From Notolepis coatsorum (Eukaryota > Chordata > Actinopteri > Aulopiformes > Paralepididae), in assembly GCA_963971535.1 (NCBI GenBank), contig OZ020589.1:76450811-76514810 (forward strand): DNA of 64,000 nucleotides, given 5' to 3'. Position numbers and translations under genes: made by a program. Numbering within the stretch: the first letter of the stretch is position 1; every line of letters begins with the position of its first letter. The notes under the pieces were generated by a model. That model did not search any database, was not told where the DNA came from, and saw only the letters and a list, made by a program, of their open reading frames with translations. Shown here in pieces: positions 1-9,267 of this stretch.

Positions 1-30
1 AGGAGCGTGAGCATGAGCGTGAGTTTAAGG

Positions 31-220
31 AAAAACAACTGTGACCCCTTAGTTGTCAGGGCCTCTACCACAACAGCGATAACGGGTACCACAAACACCG
101 GTACTACGATCGTGAGAGGGCGTCTGCTAGCACGTTGTCCCTCCCACGAATGTGGCGAATATCCAAGTTATACGCCTGGAGGAACAAACTCCATCGCATC
201 AAACGATGATTCGAATTCAC
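31..220 (-). repeat. Inverted copy of the element's own 3' end inside gag
   Basis: Bases 31-220 are the reverse complement of about 4148-4337 (end of RNase H plus the start of the 3' untranslated region), and the two look essentially identical. Bases 1-30 are forward gag sequence encoding the KEREHEREFKE region, and gag resumes at 221 with LLLQCVLV. The segment therefore sits inside gag as a substitution, not at the element edge. The junctions show short similarity (AAAACAAC at the left, GCTG at the right). Confidence 0.85.
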
Positions 221-221
221 A

Positions 222-3200
222 CTGCTGCTACAATGTGTTTTGGTTGGTAGGGCACAAGAAGCCTACACTGCTCTGTCCCTTGAACAAAGCGCTGATTATG
301 AACTTGTTAAAGCTTCCATATTGAGGGCTTATGAGTTGGTCCCCGAGGCCTATCGTCAGCGTTTTAGAGGTTATCGTAGGCAGGAGGGGCAGTCTTATGT
401 TGAATTTGGAAAAGAGAAGGAGAACCTGTTTGACCGGTGGTGCACCTCGCAAAAAGCAGAGTCAAGGGAGCAGCTCAGACAGTTGGTTCTCCTAGAGGAA
501 TTTAAGAGGTGTGTTCCTGATAACGTTTCCACACATCTAAATGAGCATAAGGTATCGAAGATAGCCGACGCTGCTGTCTTGGCTGATGAGTTTGTGTTAA
601 CACACAAGTCTGTCTTTGTAGAGGAGGGCCGTGTGGAGTCCAGGGGTAGTAGGCGTCCTTCTCAGGGGAGCCGGTTCCCGGCACCCGTGTCTGCTGGTCG
701 GTTTACTTCGACTCCTAGGCAAGGTGGCTCTGCTAGTGCATTCCCAGAGGGGGTTATCTGTTTTTACTGTAAGGAGCCTGGTCATATCGTTGCTGGATGC
801 CCTGTGCTTAAGCAGAAAAATGTAAAAACTGTGGCTCTGGTAGAAATCATAGACAGGACACCTATGCCGACATTAGAGGGTGGGGTGCGAAGTATCAAAG
901 GTGCAGACGGGGAGCTAGAGGGCTCCTCAACATTTAGGATGGAGGGATTTGTTTCACTGGTTGGTGAATTAGGATCAAGGCAGGCTGTTACAATATGGAG
1001 AGATACAGGAGCTTTCCAGTCTCTCATTCTGGATGGGATTTTGCCATTTTCGGAAGATTCTTCATTGCATTCCGGTGCCATTGTTCAGGGCTTTGGAGGA
1101 GGCTTTGTGAATACTCCTTTGCATGAGGTCTCGCTAAACTCTCCCTTAGTATCAGGCAATGTTGTCGTAGGAGTGTGTTCTCACATTCCCATAAAGGGGG
1201 TGTCCTTCATTCTAGGGAACGATTTGGCCGGTGGCAAAGTGCTGGCTACTCCAGTTGTAATTCCCGTCCCTGTAGTTTCTGAGGTTCCTGATGAGCTCGC
1301 ACAGAAGCATCCAGGAGTGTTTCCTGTGTGTGCGGTAACACGCGCAATGTCAAAGGTCAAATGTGACACCCATGAGGTTGTTAACTTAGATGGTGATATG
1401 ACACTTAGTGACACGTTCTTTGTTGAGTTGAAAAGTGGCCCTGATGAGGGTTTTGGTAAGGTGATACCGTCTCATGAGCAGTTGGTACTAGAGCAAAACA
1501 AGGATGTCTCCTTGTCGTCCCTCTTTGAAGAGGCGGTTTTAGAGGATGAAATGGTAGATACGTCTCAGGGATACTTTGTTAGCAATGACGTGCTCATGAG
1601 AAAGTGGACACCACCTAACCTGTCCAGTCTGGATGACTGGGGCAGTGTGTTTCAGATTGTTGTTCCAGCCGTGTATCGTCCTGATATACTGCATCTAGCA
1701 CATGATCATGATCTTGCTGGTCACATGGGGGTCAGGAAGACTTATGACCGTGTGCTGAGACATTTTTGTTGGCCTGGTTTGAAGTCAGATGTGGCACAAT
1801 ATTGTCGCTCGTGCCATGTGTGTCAGGTGGTTGGTAAACCAAACCAGAAGATCCCTCAGGCTCCTCTGCAGCCTATCCCTGCCGTTGGGGAACCTTTTGA
1901 GCGGATCCTCATTGACTGTGTTGGTCCCCTCCCTCGAACTAAGACAGGGAACCAGTACCTTTTGACTATTATGTGTGCAGCGACCCGTTTTCCTGAAGCC
2001 ATTCCTTTACGCAAGATCACAGCCCCAGCTATATCCAAAGCTCTGGTTAGGTTTTTTTCGACTTTTGGCCTACCAAAGGTCATTCAATCAGATCAAGGGT
2101 CTAACTTCATGTCCCGTCTCTTTGCTCAGGTCCTCCAGCAGTTGTCTATCCAACATTGCCCTTCCTCTGCCTATCATCCAGAGTCCCAGGGGGCGCTGGA
2201 GAGATTTCACCAGACTATCAAAACAATGCTGCGGGCATATTGTACAGAGTTCGACAAAGACTGGGATGATGGAATCCCTTTGCTTCTGTTTGCTGCTAGG
2301 GAGGTAACCCAGGAGTCTCTTGGATTCAGCCCGGCTGAGCTGGTGTTCGGCCACACAGTGAGGGGTCCTTTGAAACTGCTGAAGGAAAAGTGGTTGGCTG
2401 ACCAGACTCCTTCCTCTACTAATTTGTTGGACTATGTGTGTGACTTCAGGCTTAAGCTTAGTAGAGCATGTGAACTAGCGAAAGAGAACCTAAAGGTAGC
2501 CCAAGGAAAAATGAAGGTGTGGTATGATAGGCGGGCCCGACATAGGGTGTTCTCACCGGGAGACAAGGTGTTGGTTCTCTCGCCTATTCTTGGGTCTGCA
2601 TTACAGGCTAAATACAGTGGGCCATACTCCATTGAGCGCAAAGTTGGTGAGGTCGACTACTTGATTAAAACTCCCGACCGCAGGCGCAAGAGTAGATTAT
2701 GTCACGTCAATATGTTGAAGGCGTACAATGATAGGGCTCAGATTGACCAGTCAGGGGTCAAGCCTGTGGCTGTTCTAACAGTTTCTGCATCTCCTATTGT
2801 AGCCGACTGTTCTGTGTCGAAGGAGATTTCTCAGGGCCGGTTGCCAAACACCCAGATACTAGGTGACTTGGACTCACACCTGTCGTACTTACCACTTCCT
2901 GAGCGTACGGATGTGGTGTGCCTACTTAGACAGCATACACGTTTGTTTTCTGATGTCCCTAGTCGTACTAATGTACTCGAGCATGACATTGATGTTGGTA
3001 GTGCAGGGCCAATTAAGCAACATGCCTATAGGGTGAATCCGGAAAAACGAAGGATCTTGAGTAAGGAAGTAGACTATATGCTGAGACATGGCATTGCGGA
3101 GCCCAGTTCTAGTGCGTGGAGCTCCCCCTGCCTGCTTGTTGATAAGCCAGACTGCACTCATCGGTTCTGTACTGATTTCCGTAAAGTTAATACAGTAACC

Positions 3201-4262
3201 AAGCCGGACTCGTACCCTCTGCCTCGGATGGACGACTGTATCGATCGGGTGGGTTCAGCAGCCTTTGTAAGTAAATTGGATTTGCTAAAGGGATACTGGC
3301 AGGTTCCGCTTACTCCGCGAGCACGTGAGATATCCGCTTTTGTCACACCAGAGAGTTTCTGCCAGTATACAGTGATGGCCTTTGGCATGCGAAATGCCCC
3401 AGCGACGTTTCAGCGGCTAGTGAACAAGGTCCTGGGCGGGGTAGCGTTCTGTGAGGCATATCTGGATGACCTGGTTATCCACAGTTCCTCTTGGTCACAA
3501 CATGTGGAGCATCTGGCCGAAGTGTTCAAGCGGTTGGGTGATGCTAACTTGACAGTTAACCTTGCGAAATGTGAATTTGGACAGGCCACGGTTACCTACC
3601 TGGGTAAGGTGGTTGGACGTGGGCATGTGTGCCCCGTTACAGCTAAGGTGGAGGCTATAGTGGGCTTCCCTGCTCCCATCACCAGGCGGGAGTTAAAGCG
3701 CTTCCTAGGTATGGCAGGGTACTATAGGAGTTTCTGTAGGAACTTTGCTTCTGTTGTTGCCCCTTTGACCAATCTGCTCAGTCCTAAGGTACCTTTCGTG
3801 TGGACTGAGACTTGTCAACAGTCTTTTGAGAGCATCAAGGGTATTCTGATTAGCGCTCCCGTTCTGTCAGCTCCCGATTTTCAACTGCCATTCAAGTTGG
3901 CAGTGGATGCTAGTGACCTCGGTGCTGGAGCCGTCCTCCTGCAAGAGGATGCATTAGAGGTGGAGCACCCAGTGTGCTACTTTTCTAAAAAGTTTGACAG
4001 GCATCAACTGCACTACTCTACTATAGAGAAGGAGGCGCTCGCTTTGGTTCTTGCCTTGAACCATTTTGATGTTTACGTGGGATCCTCCAGTTTACCCCTT
4101 GTTGTGTATACAGACCATAACCCTTTGGTTTTTCTTCGCAGCATGGTGAATTCGAATCATCGTTTGATGCGATGGAGTTTGTTCCTCCAGGCGTATAACT
4201 TGGATATTCGCCACATTCGTGGGAGGGACAACGTGCTAGCAGACGCCCTCTCACGATCGTAG
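222..4262 (+). CDS. Gag-pol polyprotein of Gmr1-like element, N-terminus lost
   Basis: This is the structural and replication polyprotein of the retrotransposon. Codons counted from 240 (TTG): gag-like segment 1-130; CCHC zinc knuckle (CFYCKEPGHIVAGC) near 173-186; protease DTG near 255; integrase HHCC finger about 485-545; DDE core with D in LIDCVG, D in QSDQGSNF and E in PESQGALERF, about 555-650; RT about 920-1100 with TDFRKVN and YLDD; RNase H about 1215-1340 with VDASD and the terminal ALSRS. Integrase lies before RT, unlike ordinary Ty3/gypsy pol. The 1,340-codon frame has no stop or frameshift, so the insertion looks young. There is no authentic start codon: the frame continues upstream to about 222, where it meets an inverted segment that replaces roughly 80 gag codons present in the second copy. 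Function is therefore doubtful although pol is open. Confidence 0.9.
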   Translation: MLLQCVLVGRAQEAYTALSLEQSADYELVKASILRAYELVPEAYRQRFRGYRRQEGQSYVEFGKEKENLFDRWCTSQKAESREQLRQLVLLEEFKRCVPDNVSTHLNEHKVSKIADAAVLADEFVLTHKSVFVEEGRVESRGSRRPSQGSRFPAPVSAGRFTSTPRQGGSASAFPEGVICFYCKEPGHIVAGCPVLKQKNVKTVALVEIIDRTPMPTLEGGVRSIKGADGELEGSSTFRMEGFVSLVGELGSRQAVTIWRDTGAFQSLILDGILPFSEDSSLHSGAIVQGFGGGFVNTPLHEVSLNSPLVSGNVVVGVCSHIPIKGVSFILGNDLAGGKVLATPVVIPVPVVSEVPDELAQKHPGVFPVCAVTRAMSKVKCDTHEVVNLDGDMTLSDTFFVELKSGPDEGFGKVIPSHEQLVLEQNKDVSLSSLFEEAVLEDEMVDTSQGYFVSNDVLMRKWTPPNLSSLDDWGSVFQIVVPAVYRPDILHLAHDHDLAGHMGVRKTYDRVLRHFCWPGLKSDVAQYCRSCHVCQVVGKPNQKIPQAPLQPIPAVGEPFERILIDCVGPLPRTKTGNQYLLTIMCAATRFPEAIPLRKITAPAISKALVRFFSTFGLPKVIQSDQGSNFMSRLFAQVLQQLSIQHCPSSAYHPESQGALERFHQTIKTMLRAYCTEFDKDWDDGIPLLLFAAREVTQESLGFSPAELVFGHTVRGPLKLLKEKWLADQTPSSTNLLDYVCDFRLKLSRACELAKENLKVAQGKMKVWYDRRARHRVFSPGDKVLVLSPILGSALQAKYSGPYSIERKVGEVDYLIKTPDRRRKSRLCHVNMLKAYNDRAQIDQSGVKPVAVLTVSASPIVADCSVSKEISQGRLPNTQILGDLDSHLSYLPLPERTDVVCLLRQHTRLFSDVPSRTNVLEHDIDVGSAGPIKQHAYRVNPEKRRILSKEVDYMLRHGIAEPSSSAWSSPCLLVDKPDCTHRFCTDFRKVNTVTKPDSYPLPRMDDCIDRVGSAAFVSKLDLLKGYWQVPLTPRAREISAFVTPESFCQYTVMAFGMRNAPATFQRLVNKVLGGVAFCEAYLDDLVIHSSSWSQHVEHLAEVFKRLGDANLTVNLAKCEFGQATVTYLGKVVGRGHVCPVTAKVEAIVGFPAPITRRELKRFLGMAGYYRSFCRNFASVVAPLTNLLSPKVPFVWTETCQQSFESIKGILISAPVLSAPDFQLPFKLAVDASDLGAGAVLLQEDALEVEHPVCYFSKKFDRHQLHYSTIEKEALALVLALNHFDVYVGSSSLPLVVYTDHNPLVFLRSMVNSNHRLMRWSLFLQAYNLDIRHIRGRDNVLADALSRS

Positions 4263-4386
4263 TACCGGTGTTTGTGGTACCCGTTATCGCTGTTGTGGTA
4301 GAGGCCCTGACAACTAAGGGGTCACAGTTGTTTTTTGTTTTGTTTATGGGTTGTTGTGTAGTGGTTGCCTCTTGGGCAACCAGTTT

Positions 4387-4397
4387 GGTGGGGGAGG
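4387..4397 (+). other. Polypurine tract of Gmr1-like element
   Basis: GGTGGGGGAGG lies directly before the LTR start TGTTATG, the expected place for the plus-strand primer. Confidence 0.75.
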
Positions 4398-4706
4398 TGT
4401 TATGTACTAGAGGCCTGGTCACTCCTGTGTTGCCAGGGCAGGCAGGTGAGGGCTGCCAATTAGCCAATTAGTGCTGATTGGTTACCTGCTGGGGAGCTTC
4501 AAAGGCAGACCCAGAAACACACATGCACGGTCTGTGCCTAGTGAAAGAGCTGTCAGGTTCTTACAGTCCTTGTCCGTTGGGTTACCAGTACATTAGTTTA
4601 TAGTTATATTAGTAGTTCCTTGGTTTAGTAGCATTTTTGAGTTGGAGCACAGGGTTTTGGTGTTGATTACACATAGGTTGCGTACCCATGAGCCAGGGTC
4701 GTAACA
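4398..4706 (+). repeat. 3' LTR of Gmr1-like element
   Basis: Starts TGTTATGTACTAG and ends CCAGGGTCGTAACA. It aligns along its length with the reverse-strand LTR at 33360-33638, for example in the ACTCCTGTGT block and the GAGCCAGGGTCGTAACA end. Confidence 0.85.
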
Positions 4707-4742
4707 ATCAGTAAGAAGTAAAAAGTGTGATAACCGACACAC

Positions 4743-5433
4743 TAAAGCAGCTAAGACTGGACTAATGTGCTCTCTCCTTTTGGTTCTAGTTAGCAGTCGG
4801 GCTGCGGAGTTTTGGATTAGCTGAAGCCTCTCTGTGGTTTTCTTAGGGAGACCTGTGAAAAGTGCATTACAGTAGTCTAACCGGCTAGATATGAATGCAT
4901 GAATTAGCTTCTCAGCATCGTTCTGATTAATAAATGGTCGTACTTTAGCTATATTTCTGAGATGGAAGAACGATGTTTTCGTTACTTTGCTAATATGAGA
5001 ATTGAAGTTCAGTTCTGAATCTATGATAACCCCGAGACTAGTGACCTCAGATTTGATCCAAGGGGTTAGTCCTCCTAGGTTCTTTATTAACGTTTCTTTT
5101 TTAGTTTTGGGGCCGATAATTAGAATTTCAGTTTTGTTCTCATTTAGTTTCAGGAAGTTCTTACTCATCCATTTATTTATTGCCAGTAAGCAGTCTGTAA
5201 TGGAGCTAATCGCTGTATCATTTGGTTCAGCAGATATGTACAGTTGTGTATCATCCGCATAGCTATGGAAATCTACATTATGTTCTCTGATGATATCACC
5301 CAGCGGTAACATGTAAAGGGAGAAGAGTAAAGGACCTAAGCAACTCCCTTGTGCAACTCCATAGTTGTTGTCGTATATATCAGACATGTGCTCTCCTAGT
5401 CTAACATAGAATTTCCTCCCTCTGATGTATGTT
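4743..5433 (-). pseudogene. L2-like LINE, second half of RT
   Basis: Continues the RT with [17 protein letters not shown], the catalytic SYADDTQLY box, [10 protein letters not shown] and the thumb region [28 protein letters not shown] and HISPVLAAL. The catalytic aspartates are present, and this piece is open, but it is separated from its upstream half by the 143-bp insertion. After VLAAL the translation stops resembling L2, so the element is truncated near 4743. Confidence 0.85.
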
Positions 5434-5576
5434 ACCTGTTAATTGCACAATGTTGTTTTTTATTGGATTCTATTATATGTTGTACCACTGTATTGCACAT
5501 CGTCGCGGGCAAGACCACCCGCATTTCATTGTATACTTGTATGCCGTGACAAATAAAACTCTTGACTTGACTTGAC
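5434..5576 (+). mobile_element. 5'-truncated LINE tail with 6-bp TSD
   Basis: Matches the 3' untranslated tail of the LINE at 61685-63536, including ATTGCACATCGTCGCGGGCA, the CCCGCATTTCATTGTATAC block and the terminal CTTGA repeats. It is flanked by TATGTT at 5428-5433 and 5577-5582, and the interrupted L2 codons rejoin across it. Only 143 bp were copied. Confidence 0.9.
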
Positions 5577-6861
5577 TATGTTTTGAACCAGCTTAGCACA
5601 TGTTCTGAGAAACCGACAAGGTTTTCAAGACGATCGATTAGAATATCGTGATCGATTGTATCAAATGCTGCACTGAGATCTAGCAGGACAAGGATGGAGA
5701 TCTTATTCTCGTCAGAGTTTAGCCTGAGGTCACTGATTATTTTGGTGAGGGCAGTTTCAGTGCTATGATATTTTCTGAATCCCGACTGAAATTCTTCTAA
5801 GATGTTGTTTTCTTCAAGAAAGGAATTTATTTGAACTGAAACTATCTTTTCAAGTACTTTGCTAATGAATGGTAGGTTGGATATTGGACGATAATTTGCC
5901 ATTTCATTACTATCCAAGTTAGGTTTTTTTAGTAATGGCTTTACAACTGCTGTTTTAAAGGCATCTGGGAAAATACCAGTTCTAAGGGAAGTGTTTATGA
6001 TATCTAGCACAGGGCTTGAAACACTATTAAACACCCGTTTGAAGAAAGCTGTAGGTATAGGGTCAATGTCTGAGGTGGAGGAGTTACATTCTGAGACAGT
6101 TTTGCAGAGTACATCTAATGTGATGCATGTGAAACTTCTCATGGTTACATTGCACGGTTTGCTGCAATCAGCTTTATTTCCATCTTGAGTAATGCTGGCC
6201 CTGATCAAGGTTATTTTGTTGTTAAAGAATAGTGCAAGTTCTTCACACTTAACCGTTGATGACTGAGGAGGTGTAGGGGCAGTGTTGAGTAGTAGATTAA
6301 TAGTGGAAAAAAGGATTCTGGAGTTTCCAGCATTTTCTGTAATGATTTTAGAGAAGTAGTCTTTCCTTGCTAAGCGGATGGATATCACAGCATATGGTGG
6401 TTTTTGTTTTTCTCCATTTTCGCTCTGCTGCACGACATTTCCTTTTTTCTTTGTTGACAGCATTATAGTTCAGCCAGGGCGAGGCTCTGGTTTTTTTCTT
6501 TTTCATTTTTAGTGGGGCGACAGAATATAATACAGATGACAGTGCATCATTGAGATTTTCTACCATTTCATTTAGAGAGCTGTCATGATTGTGTGGTTCA
6601 TGTAATCTGATAAGATTAATGAACTTTGATTCAGCCTTGTCATTTAGGAGCCTCTTTTTAACTATGATTTATTTTTTTGTTTTAGTAAGGGTTATTGTAG
6701 TATCAAAAAATATACAGTGATGGTCGGAGACAGGTAATTCAGTTATTGAGACATTTGTTATGCTTAGCCCAGTTGTTGTTATAACTAAGTCTAATGTATT
6801 TCCAAGCTTGTGAGTTGCATTTGTTATATGTTGTGTTAGGTCAAAGCTATCCAGTAGATTT
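5577..6861 (-). pseudogene. L2-like LINE, end of endonuclease and first half of RT
   Basis: Begins with the end of the endonuclease domain (SDHHCIFF). A connector follows in which the frame is broken at least twice (stop near 6669, frame change between about 6350 and 6460). The RT then carries NYRPISNLPFISKVLEKIV, FQSGFRKYHSTETAL and LLDLSAAFDTIDHDIL. Those motifs, especially the AAFDTIDH box, are typical of fish L2/CR1-superfamily LINEs. The frame ends at WFKT where the short LINE tail was inserted. Stops and frame changes mean this copy is inactive. Confidence 0.85.
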
Positions 6862-7033
6862 GGGGGCGGAGCCAGGCGTTCATGGAGTGAGACGTGTTTC
6901 ACGAGAGCTCCCTTCTATCATGCAAAATACACTTTTTCCCCATTAGTCTTTATTTTATTTTTATTTGTTATTTGTCTGCTTGTTGAGTCGTCGAGTTTCA
7001 ACTACTTTCGTCGACTTTTTTCAACTTTCTGCG

Positions 7034-7936
7034 ATGTCGGTGGAGACCAGATCCATGAGCACTCCAGCCGGCAAACTGCCACCGGGTCTACCCTCGCTGT
7101 CGCCCGTTATCAGTGAGATAAGCGAAGCTGTTCTCTCGGTCATGACCAAACTCCATGCAGACTTTGAGGTACGCTTCGCTGAAACACAAAGAAAAGTGCA
7201 GGCGGAATTTTTTGATACCCTTCATCGAGAGATGACAGAGGAAATTAGGTTGGCGGTCGACCCGCTGAGAGAGAAGATGGAGTCGCTACATGCTGCCTCC
7301 ACGGCTAATGCTAACGAACTAGCCACGCTAACGACAGAGGCCTCACTACAGGGCGAGAGGCTGGCGTGTCTGGAGAGCTCCCTGCTGGCTAGGCAGGCTG
7401 AAGTTGCCAAACTACAGTCAGTAATTGTGGAAATGCAGTCCCGGGAGAGACGCTACAACATCAGGATTGTTGGTGTACCGGAGGGCAGTGAGGGAGGTTG
7501 TCTCTCGGAGACCATGCCGGAATTGTTGCAGAAAATACTGGGGAAAGATGTCCTCCCCAGCCCTCCCGTATGCGAGTCGGCCTACAGAGCGGGCAAGACC
7601 AGTCCTGGAGTGAACAAAGAGCCGAGGCCCATCATTGTCAAGCTAAACAGGCTACAACAGAGAGAGCTCATCATGCGGTCGGCCCGTGCCAGAAGGGGTA
7701 AACTAGGTCTCGGCGATCACAAAGTGGCCATTTTCGAAGACTTTACGCCGGAGGTTCAAGCACAGAGAGGCGAATACAAAGTGGTCATGGCCAGGCTATG
7801 TAAACTAGGCCTGAGGCCTACGCTATTCGCCCCTGCGAAGTTATCTGTGCTGTGTAAGGGCGATGATCGTCGTTCATTTTGGTCGTTGGCTAAAGCGGAG
7901 GAATATCTCGGGGGGATAGCCGAGACTGTAGCTTGA
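7034..7936 (+). CDS. L1-type ORF1 protein (RNA-binding chaperone)
   Basis: A 300-residue protein from the ATG at 7034; the frame is also open upstream to 6965, but 7034 is preferred because MSVETRSMST starts the conserved-looking part. Residues about 35-138 are heptad-rich and alanine/glutamate-rich, as in the L1 ORF1p coiled coil. RRM-like motif RRYNIRIVGVPEG lies at about 139-151, followed by FRAGK-type sequence AYRAGKTS and RPIIVKLN. The C-terminal domain has RARRGKLGLG, VAIFEDFTPEVQAQR and LFAPAKLSVL. In L1 elements this protein trimerises on the LINE RNA. The frame is intact, unlike ORF2. Confidence 0.9.
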   Translation: MSVETRSMSTPAGKLPPGLPSLSPVISEISEAVLSVMTKLHADFEVRFAETQRKVQAEFFDTLHREMTEEIRLAVDPLREKMESLHAASTANANELATLTTEASLQGERLACLESSLLARQAEVAKLQSVIVEMQSRERRYNIRIVGVPEGSEGGCLSETMPELLQKILGKDVLPSPPVCESAYRAGKTSPGVNKEPRPIIVKLNRLQQRELIMRSARARRGKLGLGDHKVAIFEDFTPEVQAQRGEYKVVMARLCKLGLRPTLFAPAKLSVLCKGDDRRSFWSLAKAEEYLGGIAETVA

Positions 7937-8283
7937 TAACTATGTCGGGTGAGTGACTTGGCGATGTGGGCCTAAATACATTGATAGGGCGGACTACTCA
8001 CAAATGCTTGTTGTCATGCCCAGACAGGCTAACTGTCCACTGCCCATCCAAGCTAGCGGGGCATCACAATGACTTCTGTTACTTGCTAATGCTGACCTCA
8101 TGGTCGTACGTGTGTGTCGCCTCTATGAAAGCTAGCGAGCTAGCTGGACAATGTACATAACAGATTCTAGCGTGCTAGCTGGATTCATCACTAGCTTACG
8201 CGCTAGCCTCGGGCTAACTAGCAGGCTGTGTCTATCGCCCGCGCCGAGACATTCGAGACCCGTTAATGTTTACGTATTTTGGT

Positions 8284-8704
8284 TGTTGTTGCTGTTTAAG
8301 TGACATCGGTTTGCACAATTCAACGGTGATCGGGTCCTTAACTAACTTCTTGTATGCTTTAATTTTTTATATCCAGGCTGTTTTGAGCTTTGGGCTCCAG
8401 TAGTAGAAGGTCGGTTGAGTATATATATACAATATATGATAACAGGTTGTGTCAGGTATAGCTTATTACTATCCCCGGGTTAATGAAGGTGTTTAATTCT
8501 ATTCTTATATAGGATTATGTCATTCCAGCCTTTGTGCCTGACCAGAGGGGCTGTTAAATGCGTGCACCTTGACCATAACCCTTTTTCCCTTTTCTTTTTA
8601 TTGTTGCTGTTTAAATGACGTCTGTTTGCGCAATTTAACTGTGATCCGGTCCTGCCTTAGACTATCTTCTGGTATGCTTTAATTTATTTATTTTCCTTTA
8701 TCCA
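8284..8704 (+). repeat. Diverged ~90-bp duplication in the L1 inter-ORF region
   Basis: Two similar blocks, 8284-8375 and 8601-8704, share TTGTTGCTGTTTAA, TTTGC-CAATT-AAC-GTGAT and GTATGCTTTAATTT. They lie in the 1.3-kb stretch between ORF1 and ORF2, which otherwise shows no open frame. Confidence 0.75.
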
Positions 8705-9267
8705 TTTGTGCTATAACATTGCGACATTGATACGCAGATTCGGAGGTAGATGGTTTCAGGGATGATGTTGAGTAATTATATAATAATGGCTATTTTTCCC
8801 TTATAGTTGTCTCATGTTAGGGCCAAGGCTCACGGTGGTTTTCGACCGATAACTTTATTGAATTTAAATCTTTATTTTTATTTGTGTTTATTGGACTAGT
8901 GGGGGTTTAATCAGGGGTTTATCTAGAGAGGGGGTCGGAGTGGAGAGCGTCTTATTGGATCCATGATTCCAGTGGGAAACGATAGGAGGATGACCATCCT
9001 TAGTGGATGGGGCATAGGGAGGGGATTGGAGAATGGGGATAGGAGGGTTAATATTAGGACGGGTGGGTTAGGGTATAGAGTAGAAGGAGGGGGGGTTGTA
9101 ACTGGGGTGGTATTTTTCTGTGTTTTCTGTACTGTTGTCCTATATGTGTGTAATTGTTCCTCCTCTGAACTCCTGGGATTGACCGTCTGGGCCCGCCTGG
9201 ATCAGCGCCTCTGTCCTCAGCCTGGCTGCACTGGTATGTTCTCCACGCATTTAGACAAATTCGACCA

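Larger units (their letters stand above)
1..4706 (+). mobile_element. Gmr1-like LTR retrotransposon, copy 1 (5' LTR outside window)
   Basis: The window opens inside gag of a Ty3/gypsy-related element. A single pol-containing frame runs to 4262, followed by a short untranslated stretch, a purine-rich tract and a 309-bp LTR (4398-4706) that starts TGTTATG and ends GTAACA. The domain order protease-integrase-RT-RNase H matches the Gmr1 group of deuterostome retrotransposons. The 5' LTR and primer binding site lie before base 1, so the TSD cannot be tested. A diverged second copy on the minus strand (30233-33638) supplies the missing gag N-terminus for comparison. Confidence 0.9.
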
